Notes under the pieces: model-generated | Database searches by the model: none | Told to the model about the DNA's origin: nothing | Seen by the model: only the letters and a program-made list of their open reading frames with translations | Shown: piece after piece, positions 27,235 to 34,716 of the stretch | Position numbering within the stretch: the first letter of the stretch is position 1 | Layout of the letters: the number at the start of each line of letters is the position of its first letter | Program-made: the position numbers and the translations under genes | DNA from: Methanocrinis alkalitolerans | GTDB taxonomy: Archaea > Halobacteriota > Methanosarcinia > Methanotrichales > Methanotrichaceae | Assembly: GCF_029167205.1 (NCBI RefSeq) | Contig: NZ_JARFPL010000002.1 | Coordinates: forward strand, 40,253-104,252 | Direction: 5' to 3' | Length of the DNA stretch: 64,000 bases

Positions 27235-27615
27235 ATGAAGTGTCAAGGAAATTCCAAGAGGAAGTTGACCGGCGGAAGGCTCATCTCAAACCGGGGAAAG
27301 AGGAAGTACGAGCTGGGAAGAGATGCCGGCGAGCCGCACGTCGACGTCACGCGAAAGAAGCTGATAAGGACCAGGGGCGGCAACACCAAGGTGAGGCTCC
27401 TCAGGTGCAACGTTGCCTGTGTTGCAGATCCAAAGACTGGAAAGTCCAAGATCGCGAAGATCGTGAGCGTTGACGACAACGCCGCGAACCTCAACTACAT
27501 CAGGAGAAACATAATTACGAAAGGCGCCATCATCAAGACCGATCTGGGAGCAGCCCGGGTCACCAGCAGGCCGGGTCAGGACGGGGTCGTCAACGCGACC
27601 CTCATAGCCGTGTGA
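27235..27615 (+). CDS. rps8e: Ribosomal protein S8e
   Basis: The 126-residue protein begins MKCQGNSKRKLTGG and contains RGKRKYELGR, KVRLLRCNVACV, KSKIAKIVSVDDN, NYIRRNIITKGAII and VTSRPGQDGVVNATLI, matching archaeal S8e along its length. It is a small-subunit ribosomal protein of archaea and eukaryotes. The ATG at 27235 is chosen by homology; the upstream open frame crosses the promoter. A DUF1922 zinc-ribbon gene follows 27 bases later on the same strand. Confidence 0.97.
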   Translation: MKCQGNSKRKLTGGRLISNRGKRKYELGRDAGEPHVDVTRKKLIRTRGGNTKVRLLRCNVACVADPKTGKSKIAKIVSVDDNAANLNYIRRNIITKGAIIKTDLGAARVTSRPGQDGVVNATLIAV

Positions 27616-27642
27616 TCCCGGTCGTCGGCTCAAACTCTTTTG

Positions 27643-27852
27643 ATGTACCTGATATTCAGATGTTCCGGATGCGGACGCCACCTCTACGCAGAGGAGAAGA
27701 CCGCATCCAGGACCTGTCCCTGCGGAAGGCGGATCAGCCTGAAGAAGGTCAAAGTCCTCTCTAAAGCGGCGGATGAGCGGGATGCCGGAGAGATGGTGAG
27801 GGCTTTGCAGATGGAGGGGCACGACTTCACCGGCTTCTCTCCGGCGGGCTGA
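27643..27852 (+). CDS. DUF1922 zinc-ribbon protein
   Basis: A 69-residue protein with CSGC near the N-terminus and CPCG about 18 residues later, a four-cysteine zinc ribbon. MYLIFRC, YAEEKT, RRISLKKVKVLSKA match the DUF1922 family of methanogens. Residues after 45 are less conserved. The ATG at 27643 is preferred over the TTG one codon earlier. Function unknown; the family is a small nucleic-acid- or protein-binding ribbon by fold. Confidence 0.75.
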   Translation: MYLIFRCSGCGRHLYAEEKTASRTCPCGRRISLKKVKVLSKAADERDAGEMVRALQMEGHDFTGFSPAG

Positions 27853-28024
27853 TCGCCGTTTTAATCCCTTTTTTAAGGCGCCCCTCCCGGACCATAATGG
27901 AGGGTGCACATCGGTCCAACATAAGGTCTACGTGAAAAATAACGATTTAAACCGCAGGGGCTGATGGGGGTTTGGAGGCGGAATCAAATGGAGCGGCTGC
28001 GGCCGACCCCGCCTCCATAAAGGA

Positions 28025-28045
28025 GGGAGGGGACGATCCCCTCCC
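28025..28045 (+). promoter_or_regulatory. Strong stem-loop in the leader of the curlin-like gene
   Basis: GGGAGGGGA pairs perfectly with TCCCCTCCC across a 3-base loop, ending 40 bases before the ATG at 28086. A TATA-like TTTAAA near 27946-27951 would place it in the 5' untranslated leader. It could attenuate or stabilise the mRNA. Confidence 0.5.
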
Positions 28046-28085
28046 CTTGGCGCATTGCGACCAAGATATAACGGGGGTTAGTGAG

Positions 28086-28835
28086 ATGAATTTGTCAAAG
28101 ATATCGAGGTGGACCATAGCCTCGCTGATGGTCCTGCTGGTGGCAACGTCCACGGCTCTCGGCTACGCAAATACCGTAAGCCAGAGCATCAGCATGAACG
28201 GCCAGGGCGGTTACGTCAGCCAGAGCTCATCAAATTCTGCGATCGTCTTCGGCTCCAACAACCATGTGAGCCAGAGCGTCACCCAGAACGCCCAGGGGAA
28301 CTACATAACCCAGAGCGCCGCCAACGCCGCCGTAGTGGTGGGGGACGGAAACAGCGTCCACCAGGGCGTCCATCAGAACGCCGATGGCAGCTACATAATG
28401 CAGGCGGGGGCCAACGCCGTCGCCGTCGTCGGAGATTACAACGAAGTCTTCCAGGGGGTCTCCCAGACGGCCGTTGGGGACGAGATCTACCAGACAGGGT
28501 GGAACTCGGGAACGATCATAGGGGACGCAAACTCCCTCACCCAGACGACCTTCGCCTCCGCCAGGACGAGGCCAGCCCCTCACGCTGACCCGGTCCAGGA
28601 TATGAGCAACTTCGCCTACATCGCCGGTTCCTACAACGACGTCGGCCAGTCCATCTTCGGGTACGCCATCGTCGGCTCCGGAGACGGCCCCATAATCCAG
28701 GGAGGAAGAAACGTAGTCGAGACGCCGGACCCCCGATGGAACTCCTTCCGTCAGGGCATCGGCTTTTCGGGGCACTCCGGCCCGGGATCTGAGTTGAGAC
28801 AGTCCGCCAAAAACGAGGTCCGTATCGGCGGATAA
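28086..28835 (+). CDS. Secreted curlin-like repeat protein
   Basis: 249 residues with a signal peptide (WTIASLMVLLVATSTALGYA), then repeats of about 34 residues. Each follows G-x-x-N-x-V-x-Q-x-V-x-Q-N-A-x-G-x-Y-(I/V)-x-Q-(S/A)-x-x-N-A-x-x-V-x-G. The regular Gln and Asn ladder with Gly and Ser (examples NYITQSAANAA, SYIMQAGANAV, EIYQTGWNSG) is the pattern of curlin (CsgA-like) repeats, which stack as a beta-solenoid and form functional amyloid. About four to five units occur before residue 150; the rest is weaker but keeps GQSIFGY, RQGIGF and RQSAKNEV. No CsgG/CsgE/CsgF-like gene is nearby. Start ATG 28086 fits the signal peptide; the upstream frame is leader. An amyloid role is inference. Confidence 0.75.
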   Translation: MNLSKISRWTIASLMVLLVATSTALGYANTVSQSISMNGQGGYVSQSSSNSAIVFGSNNHVSQSVTQNAQGNYITQSAANAAVVVGDGNSVHQGVHQNADGSYIMQAGANAVAVVGDYNEVFQGVSQTAVGDEIYQTGWNSGTIIGDANSLTQTTFASARTRPAPHADPVQDMSNFAYIAGSYNDVGQSIFGYAIVGSGDGPIIQGGRNVVETPDPRWNSFRQGIGFSGHSGPGSELRQSAKNEVRIGG

Positions 28836-28846
28836 TACTGCTGACG

Positions 28847-28918
28847 GATGAAAGGCCGATGATCCTGACGATGGATGAAAGGCCGATGATCCTGACGATG
28901 GATGAAAAGGCCGATGAC
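28847..28918. repeat. 27-bp tandem repeat, 2.7 copies
   Basis: The unit GGATGAAAGGCCGATGATCC plus TGACGAT repeats at 28847, 28874 and 28901, the third copy being partial with one extra A. It starts 12 bases after the curlin-like stop and precedes the second secreted protein, so it may lie in the 3' end of the first mRNA. Confidence 0.9.
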
Positions 28919-29013
28919 TCCGGTGGTGGATCTTCGATCCGCCACCGTCCATCTTTTTTTCTACAAGATCCGCGATCATTCTCCATCAGAGGGGAGGATA
29001 GTCTTCAATAAGT

Positions 29014-29019
29014 ATATAA
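29014..29019 (+). promoter_or_regulatory. TATA box of the glycine-tailed secreted protein gene
   Basis: TATATA within AAGTATATAAG predicts transcription start near 29042, only a few bases before the GTG at 29046. This spacing supports a leaderless or very short-leader mRNA and decides the start codon. Confidence 0.7.
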
Positions 29020-29045
29020 GCCGCCGGAGCTACGCCCCGTCTGGG

Positions 29046-29513
29046 GTGAAAGAATTGTTCAAAGGGCACTTTAAAGCGTCAACCATGACGGCGATGGCCT
29101 TATCCATCATCGTCCTGGGGACGGTGGCAGGAGCGACCTCCTGGAGCCCGGGGACGTACGGCCTCGGGATCGGCACCTTCTCCTGGGCATCCCAGGACGG
29201 GGATAAAGAGGCGGTACAGCTCAGCGGCACCGGCATCATGGGTATCCCACAGGTCCCCACCTTCGCAGCGATCAGGCTCGGAGCCGGCGGCCAGGAGGCG
29301 TCCCAGGACGGAGGCGTGGCGGCGGTACAGCTGGGAAGCGCGGGCGTCCAGACGGCCTCGCAAAACGCGGCCAGCGGGAGCCTGCAGCTCAGCGGCTACC
29401 ACGACAATATGGGAAGCTATACGAACGTACTCTACCCGTCCTTCATGCTCGGCGGCACCTTTGGTGGTGGCGGCGGTGGCGGCGGTGGTGGCGGCGGCTG
29501 CGGCAGTTGCTGA
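29046..29513 (+). CDS. Secreted Gln/Gly-rich repeat protein with polyglycine-CGSC tail
   Basis: 155 residues from GTG. A basic N-terminus and signal peptide (TAMALSIIVLGTVAGATS) are followed by a mature region with three related segments, SQDGDKEAVQLSG, SQDGGVAAVQLGSAG and SQNAASGSLQLSG. These look like single rungs of a Gln-ladder repeat, related in style to the curlin-like protein just upstream. The end is a run of twelve glycines followed by CGSC. The two cysteines could form a disulfide, a thioether or bind metal. The start is chosen from the TATA spacing; the ATG at 29085 would lose the basic part of the signal. I do not recognise a named family. Confidence 0.7.
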   Translation: MKELFKGHFKASTMTAMALSIIVLGTVAGATSWSPGTYGLGIGTFSWASQDGDKEAVQLSGTGIMGIPQVPTFAAIRLGAGGQEASQDGGVAAVQLGSAGVQTASQNAASGSLQLSGYHDNMGSYTNVLYPSFMLGGTFGGGGGGGGGGGGCGSC

Positions 29514-29556
29514 TCCCTCGCTACGGTGACGGATCATACCCCCTTTTTTTTGGAGA

Positions 29557-30534
29557 TCAGATCCACCGGTAGTGGGCCAACACCTCGGGGCGAAAGTCGA
29601 AGAGGAGGCTGTTTTCGACGTAGCCGAAGAAGAGGCAGCCCTCACAATTCCGGACGATCTCCTCCCGTCTCTTCTTCGATGACTCCCAGACCCTGGCCAG
29701 GCCCTGAGAAACGTGGCCTAGGGGCTCTTTATGGACCCGGCAGGTCTGGACCGTCCCGTCGGAGGAGACGGAGAGGACGATCTCTGGAGCATGGCAGCTG
29801 TTGTTGGGCTTTCTCTCCCGGACCATCCGCAGGTAGGTGAGGGAGTTGATGATGGGGCCGCCCCCCTTCTTCAGCTCCATGAGCCGGTCCACCGACCGCC
29901 GATAGGCGGGAAGGTCCTCCTCACCGATCCCGTAATCGTCCCAGACCCGCCCCTGGACCCCCGGGGCCTCGTGGAGCGGCTCGAAGGAGATCTGGGCCCC
30001 GAGATCCCCGGCGAGACCGACGAGGTCCACAAGCTCCGAGAGGTTCTTTCTGCTGATGACGCAGTTCATCAGGACCGCATGGCCCGCATCTCGGGCTGCC
30101 CTGATCCCCGCCAGGACCGGCTCGACTGAGACGCCCCGGATATCTCGATAGGAGTCGATCCCGTCGACGGAGACGGAGAGGAGATCGAGGTCGGATAGGT
30201 CGCCGACCCTCTCGGAGAGGAGGAGACCGTTGGTGATGAGGGATGTGACCATCCCCAGGGACCTGGCGTGGCGGAGGACCTGAGGGAGATCGGGGCGGAG
30301 GAGCGGCTCCGCCGTCCAGGCGTTGTAGACGCCGATCCCGAAGGATTTTGCGTCATCCAGCATGGCGAAGATGGCATCGGTGGTCATCTCCGGGCCGGGC
30401 TTCCGCCAGTACTCACAGAAGGGGCACTGGAGGTTGCACCGGGAGTTGATCCCGTGGGAGAGGACGAAGGGCCTCTTCCTCACCCTCATCTGGAGGAGGG
30501 CTCTTGCTGCGATCCAGGGGTTGAAGGCGGCCAT
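29557..30534 (-). CDS. Radical SAM protein with C-terminal cysteine cluster
   Basis: 325 residues. The radical SAM cluster motif is CNLQCPFC near residue 33-40, preceded by RPFVLSHGINSR. Later segments (NAWTAEPLLRPDLPQVL, LITNGLLL, SVSVDGID, NCVISRKN) follow the partial TIM barrel. The C-terminal third has further cysteines (NSCHAPE, VQTCRVH, RNCEGCLFFGY) as in SPASM/twitch domains that hold auxiliary iron-sulfur clusters. The substrate is unknown. It follows lysA by 23 bases on the same strand and is probably co-transcribed. It ends 43 bases from the convergent glycine-tailed protein gene. Confidence 0.88.
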   Translation of the reverse strand: MAAFNPWIAARALLQMRVRKRPFVLSHGINSRCNLQCPFCEYWRKPGPEMTTDAIFAMLDDAKSFGIGVYNAWTAEPLLRPDLPQVLRHARSLGMVTSLITNGLLLSERVGDLSDLDLLSVSVDGIDSYRDIRGVSVEPVLAGIRAARDAGHAVLMNCVISRKNLSELVDLVGLAGDLGAQISFEPLHEAPGVQGRVWDDYGIGEEDLPAYRRSVDRLMELKKGGGPIINSLTYLRMVRERKPNNSCHAPEIVLSVSSDGTVQTCRVHKEPLGHVSQGLARVWESSKKRREEIVRNCEGCLFFGYVENSLLFDFRPEVLAHYRWI

Positions 30535-30557
30535 ATCTGCCGAAGCCTCTGGAGACT

Positions 30558-31841
30558 CTACCTCAATAGCCTCGCCGGAACGACCTGTCCCGCCAGAAGG
30601 GCGCTCTCATCCTCCCCCCGGCGGATCAGCTCCGCGCCGCCCCCGCTCACCAGAACCTCCGGGCAGCGGGGCTGGCCGTTGTAGACGGAGGCCATGGAGA
30701 AGCCGTAGGCTCCGGCATCGAGGATCGCGACGACGTCCCCCCTCTCCACCTTCGGAAGGTCTCTGTCCCTGGCGAGGACGTCGCCGCTCTCGCAGATGGG
30801 GCCGACGACGGTATACTTCTCTTCATCCTCCCGGTCCATCTTGTTGGCGACGACGGCATGGTGGTAGGCGTCGTAGAGCATGGGCCTTGCCAGGAGGTTG
30901 AATCCGGCGTCAACGCCGACGAAGTTGACGTGGGCCCTCTTTACTACGTTCACGCTGGTGACCAAGAGGGTGGAGTCGGCTACGATGCTTCGGCCAGGCT
31001 CCAGGATCATCCGCGGGCTTATGCCCAGCCTCCGGCACCCCTCCTGGAAAATCGGAGTGATGCCGGCGGCCAGCTCGGACGGCGTCGGGGCCAGGGTATC
31101 AGGGGTGTAGGCGATGCCCAGGCCCCCGCCGAAGTCCATCATCTCGATCTCGCCCCCCGCTTCGACGATCTGCGCCGCCAGGTCCATCATCTTCGCCGCG
31201 GCGTCGACGAAGGGGGAGACGTCCAGGATCTGGGAGCCGATGTGGCAGTGGAGGCCGACGGGCTTCACCCCTTCAAGGCCCATGGCGATCCTGTAGACCT
31301 CGACGATCTCCTGCCAGGGTATCCCGAACTTGGAGGTCTTCAGGCCGGTGGCGATCTTGGGATGGGTCTTGGCCGATACGTCGGGGTTCACCCGGAAGGC
31401 CACCTCCGCCACCTCCCCCATCTCAGAGGCGACCTCGGATAGGGCGCTGACCTCATCGAGGGAGTCTGCGGATACCCTGACTTTGGCCTCGACTGCCATC
31501 TCCAGCTCCTCGGTCCGCTTCGAGTTGCCGTTGAAGAGGATCTTCTCTCCGGGGATCCCCGCCATCCTCACCAGGGATAGCTCCCCGGCGGAGAAGACGT
31601 CCGCCCCCAGCCCCTCCTCCGCCAAAATCCTCAGGATGGCGAGGTTCCCGTTGGCCTTGACGGCGAAATAGACGTCCGCCTCAGCAAAGGCCTCCCGGTA
31701 AGCTCTGGCGTTCTCCCTCAGCCGCCTCTCGCTCGTAACATAGAGGGGGGTCCCGAAGACCTCGGCGAGGTCCACCACGTCGACCCCGTCGATGGTGAGG
31801 TGGCCCCCTTCCGCCCTCAGATGATCCTTCGTCCCGAACAT
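30558..31841 (-). CDS. lysA: Diaminopimelate decarboxylase
   Basis: 427 residues, fold type III PLP enzyme converting meso-diaminopimelate to lysine. The PLP lysine is in YFAVKANGN near residue 60. HCHIGSQILD, the glycine-rich FGGGLGI and EPGRSIVADS phosphate-binding segments, and the C-terminal CESGDVLARD and YGFSMASVYN are all present. Length is normal. It forms an apparent two-gene transcript with the radical SAM gene downstream. Confidence 0.96.
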   Translation of the reverse strand: MFGTKDHLRAEGGHLTIDGVDVVDLAEVFGTPLYVTSERRLRENARAYREAFAEADVYFAVKANGNLAILRILAEEGLGADVFSAGELSLVRMAGIPGEKILFNGNSKRTEELEMAVEAKVRVSADSLDEVSALSEVASEMGEVAEVAFRVNPDVSAKTHPKIATGLKTSKFGIPWQEIVEVYRIAMGLEGVKPVGLHCHIGSQILDVSPFVDAAAKMMDLAAQIVEAGGEIEMMDFGGGLGIAYTPDTLAPTPSELAAGITPIFQEGCRRLGISPRMILEPGRSIVADSTLLVTSVNVVKRAHVNFVGVDAGFNLLARPMLYDAYHHAVVANKMDREDEEKYTVVGPICESGDVLARDRDLPKVERGDVVAILDAGAYGFSMASVYNGQPRCPEVLVSGGGAELIRRGEDESALLAGQVVPARLLR

Positions 31842-31925
31842 AGGACTTGTTGTAGGGGCCGGGACGGTAAAATCTTTTTCGTGGCTTTCGATCTATAGAG
31901 TCGTACCTAATTGGAGAGTCATACC

Positions 31926-32384
31926 TCACTGGAAGGGGGGGTCGCAAGGAGGCATCATCGTCACCTCCACCCCCGCCTCCTCCAGGAACCGGAGCGCCTC
32001 GTCGTCGGGGTAGGGGTTGCCGTAGACGACCCGCCGGATCTGGGAGTTGATGATGATCTTGGCGCAGAGGATGCAGGGCTGGTGGGTGCAGTAGAGGGTG
32101 GCGCCGCTGGTGCTGACGCCGTGGATCGCCGCCTGGATGATGGCGTTCTGCTCGGCGTGTACGGCGCGGCAGAGCTCGTGGCGGTATCCGCTCTCGACGT
32201 TCTCGCGGCGGCACCCGACCTCGAGGCAGTGGGAGAGGCCCGTCGGCGCGCCGTTGTACCCGGTGGAGAGGATCCTCTTATCCCTCACCAGGACTGCGCC
32301 TACCTTATGCCGAAGGCACGTAGACCGGGTCGCCACCACAGATGATATCTCCATGAAGTACTCGTCGAGGGAAGGCCGTTGCAT
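31926..32384 (-). CDS. Deoxycytidylate (dCMP) deaminase family protein
   Basis: 152 residues with the zinc deaminase motifs HAEQNAI and PCILCAK, the start RPSLDEYFMEIS, and the dCMP-deaminase signature GYNGAPTG followed by HCLEVGCRRE with extra Cys/His residues. The enzyme converts dCMP to dUMP for thymidylate synthesis. The spacing and the early RSTCLRHKVGAV segment fit the family well. It lies 84 bases upstream of lysA on the same strand, and a 340-base spacer with a tandem repeat separates it from lysS. Confidence 0.92.
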   Translation of the reverse strand: MQRPSLDEYFMEISSVVATRSTCLRHKVGAVLVRDKRILSTGYNGAPTGLSHCLEVGCRRENVESGYRHELCRAVHAEQNAIIQAAIHGVSTSGATLYCTHQPCILCAKIIINSQIRRVVYGNPYPDDEALRFLEEAGVEVTMMPPCDPPFQ

Positions 32385-32554
32385 GAGGGGGGGATCGGCC
32401 CGCAGCTATATCTCTCTTATCTTATCTTCAGGTCGCGTACTCGATCTACTGAAAATCGCCACTCGAATCGAATTCAAGGGACGTATTTTCCGCCAAACAG
32501 CCATTACGTCACCCGTTAGCGCTATTCAGTAATCTGGGTACGCGACCATCTTCA

Positions 32555-32656
32555 CTTCACGTCTCATCACTTCACGTCTCATCACTTCACGTCTCATCAC
32601 TTCACGTCTCATCACTTCACGTCTCATCACTTCACGTCTCATCACTTCACGTCTCA
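32555..32656. repeat. 15-bp tandem repeat, seven copies, upstream of lysS
   Basis: The unit CTTCACGTCTCATCA repeats exactly six times from 32555, with a shortened seventh copy CTTCACGTCTCA at 32645-32656. Each unit has GACGTG on the minus strand. It occupies the divergent spacer between dCMP deaminase and lysS, ending 69 bases before the lysS start. There are no spacers between copies, so it is a minisatellite and not a CRISPR. The minus-strand frame through it (RREVM repeated) looks like an artefact. Confidence 0.97.
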
Positions 32657-32724
32657 ACGCTCCCCTTACTCGAAGAGGCCGAAGGCGGAAAGTTAATATC
32701 ACTATCTCGATCGATGGAGAGGCC

Positions 32725-34218
32725 ATGACGATTCACTGGGCCGACGTGGCGGCGGAGAAGCTCGCAGGCGAGGGCCCTCAGACGGTGGCGACGGGGATCA
32801 CCCCCTCCGGCCAGATCCACCTCGGGAACATGCGGGAGGTGATGACCGCCGATGCCGTCTACCGGGCCCTCCGGGACCGGGGGGTCGGCGCCCGGCTTAT
32901 ATACATCGCCGACAGCTACGACCCCCTCCGGCGGCTCTACCCCTTCCTCCCCAAGAGCTTCGAGGAACATGTAGGAAAGCCCCTCTCGGAGATCCCCTGC
33001 CCCGAAGGCTGCTGCGCCAGCTACGCAGACCACTTCCTCCTCCCCTTCTTCGACTCTCTGGAGAGGCTCGGGATCCGCCCCGAGATATACAGGGCAGACA
33101 GGATGTACAAGGACGGCCTCTACGTCGAGGCGATCAAGACCGCCCTCGAGAAGAGGGGCGATATCGCCCGGATCCTCAAGGAGGTATCAGGTAGAGAGCT
33201 TCCCGCCAGCTGGTGCCCCCTGGACGCGATATGCCAGAGTTGCGGCCGGCTGAACTCCACCCAGGTCGTCGCCTTCGACCTCGAGGGCGAGAGTGCCGAT
33301 TACGTCTGCCGGTGCGGCCATGAGGGGACTGCATCCTTCAGGGGCGGGGGAAAGCTAGCCTGGAGGGTCGACTGGCCCGCCCGGTGGTCGATCCTGGACG
33401 TCACCGTGGAGCCCTTCGGCAAAGACCACGCCACCGCCGGGGGTTCTTACGATACGGGAAAGAGGATCTCCGAGGAGGTCTACCGCCGCCCCGCCCCTTA
33501 CCCGGTCGTCTACGAGTGGATCCACCTGAAGGGGAAGGGTGCGATGCACTCCTCCACCGGGATCGTCGTGACGATAAGGGATATGCTGGACGTCGTCCCG
33601 CCGGAGGTCCTCCGCTACCTCATCATCAGGACGAAACCGGAGAAGCACATCGAGTTCGATCCGGGCCTCCCCCTCCTCTCCCTCATCGAGGAGTACGACC
33701 GGCAGGCGGGAGAGGAGAGGGGCCTGGAGCTATCCCGGATCGGGGGAGAGGAGACGGCCCCCATCCCCTACCGGCACATGGTGACGGCGGTCCAGATCGC
33801 CGGAGGCGACCCCGACCAGCTCTTCGTCGTCCTGAACCGGAGCGGCTACGACACCACCGACCGCGAAAGGATCCTCTCCCGGGCCGCCAACGTCAGGGCA
33901 TGGCTCGACCGATACGCACCCCCCTTCGTCAAGTTCGTCCTCCAGGAGACGCTCCCTTCAAAGGCCAAAGACCTCAATCCTGAGGTGAGGGGAGCCCTAG
34001 GCCTCCTGGCGGAGAGGCTCGGGGGGAAGGGCGGCGAGGAGATACACAACGAGGTCTACGCCGTCGCCGAGGAGAGAGGCCTGGATCCAAAGAAGCTCTT
34101 CGAGGCGGTCTACGTCGCCTTCCTGGGGCAGAAGCAGGGGCCGAAGGCGGGGTGGTTCCTGGCGAGCCTCGACGCGGAGTTCGTAAAAGAGAGGCTCATC
34201 GCCGCCTCCGCCGACTAG
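32725..34218 (+). CDS. lysS: Lysyl-tRNA synthetase, class I
   Basis: 497 residues of the archaeal class I LysRS, unrelated to the class II bacterial enzyme. The HIGH motif is HLGN in PSGQIHLGNMREV, and the KMSKS motif is GAMHSSTG near residue 275. Zinc cysteines are in CPLDAICQSCG and CRCGHEG. The C-terminal helical bundle (about 350-497) is complete. The ATG follows GGAGAGGCC. A TTAATATC box about 30 bases upstream at 32694-32701 may be the promoter. Confidence 0.96.
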   Translation: MTIHWADVAAEKLAGEGPQTVATGITPSGQIHLGNMREVMTADAVYRALRDRGVGARLIYIADSYDPLRRLYPFLPKSFEEHVGKPLSEIPCPEGCCASYADHFLLPFFDSLERLGIRPEIYRADRMYKDGLYVEAIKTALEKRGDIARILKEVSGRELPASWCPLDAICQSCGRLNSTQVVAFDLEGESADYVCRCGHEGTASFRGGGKLAWRVDWPARWSILDVTVEPFGKDHATAGGSYDTGKRISEEVYRRPAPYPVVYEWIHLKGKGAMHSSTGIVVTIRDMLDVVPPEVLRYLIIRTKPEKHIEFDPGLPLLSLIEEYDRQAGEERGLELSRIGGEETAPIPYRHMVTAVQIAGGDPDQLFVVLNRSGYDTTDRERILSRAANVRAWLDRYAPPFVKFVLQETLPSKAKDLNPEVRGALGLLAERLGGKGGEEIHNEVYAVAEERGLDPKKLFEAVYVAFLGQKQGPKAGWFLASLDAEFVKERLIAASAD

Positions 34219-34257
34219 ATCGGACGGGGTCTAGGTGAAGAGGGGAGAGGAAAAAAT

Positions 34258-34692
34258 ATGGTCGAGAAGATATCCGTATACCTCGCAGGCCCCCTCTTCT
34301 CCAGGTCCGAGATCGATGGTGCAGGATATCTCAAAAGAGAAATCGAGGCGGCCCTGGGGGATAGGGTCGAGGTCGTCTGGCCCTTCGAGACCGCCTCAGG
34401 GACGACGGAGGAGATATTCCGCGCGAACCTTTCGGCCCTGGAGAGGTCTCCCCTGATGGTGGCGATCCTCGACGGAGCCCAGGTCGACGACGGGACCGCC
34501 TGGGAGGTGGGGTATCACTGCGCCCTCTTCGGAAGGAGGGCAATTGGGATCAGGACCGACATCAGGAAGGCGGGGGAGGCGTCCGAGTCCATCGTCAACC
34601 TGATGATCGAGCTCTCCTGCCGGGCTGTGGTCAAGGACGTCCCAGGGCTCCTCGCTGAGCTGGAAAGAGCCCTGGATGAGATGGTGATATAA
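34258..34692 (+). CDS. Nucleoside 2-deoxyribosyltransferase-like protein
   Basis: 144 residues starting VEKISVYLAGPLFSRSE, with ILDGAQVDDGTAWEVGY in the middle. These are the substrate-binding YLAGPLF loop and the catalytic Asp/Glu region of the nucleoside 2-deoxyribosyltransferase superfamily (DUF4406-type relatives included). Members swap or hydrolyse the base of deoxynucleosides or deoxynucleotides. The conserved Glu in TAWEVGY is the expected nucleophile. It follows lysS by 39 bases with a purine-rich GAGGGGAGAGG ribosome-binding site. The exact substrate is uncertain. Confidence 0.8.
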   Translation: MVEKISVYLAGPLFSRSEIDGAGYLKREIEAALGDRVEVVWPFETASGTTEEIFRANLSALERSPLMVAILDGAQVDDGTAWEVGYHCALFGRRAIGIRTDIRKAGEASESIVNLMIELSCRAVVKDVPGLLAELERALDEMVI

Positions 34693-34716
34693 TCCCTTGA
34701 GGCATAACCTCTTCCG

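Noticed and set aside
32555..32656. Possible CRISPR array
   Set aside because: Copies are contiguous with no spacers and the unit is 15 bases. No cas gene is present in the window.
32526..32726. Minus-strand frame encoding RREVM repeated seven times
   Set aside because: It is produced by the 15-bp tandem repeat; unit length is a multiple of three, so any frame stays open. There is no start context or other coding sign.
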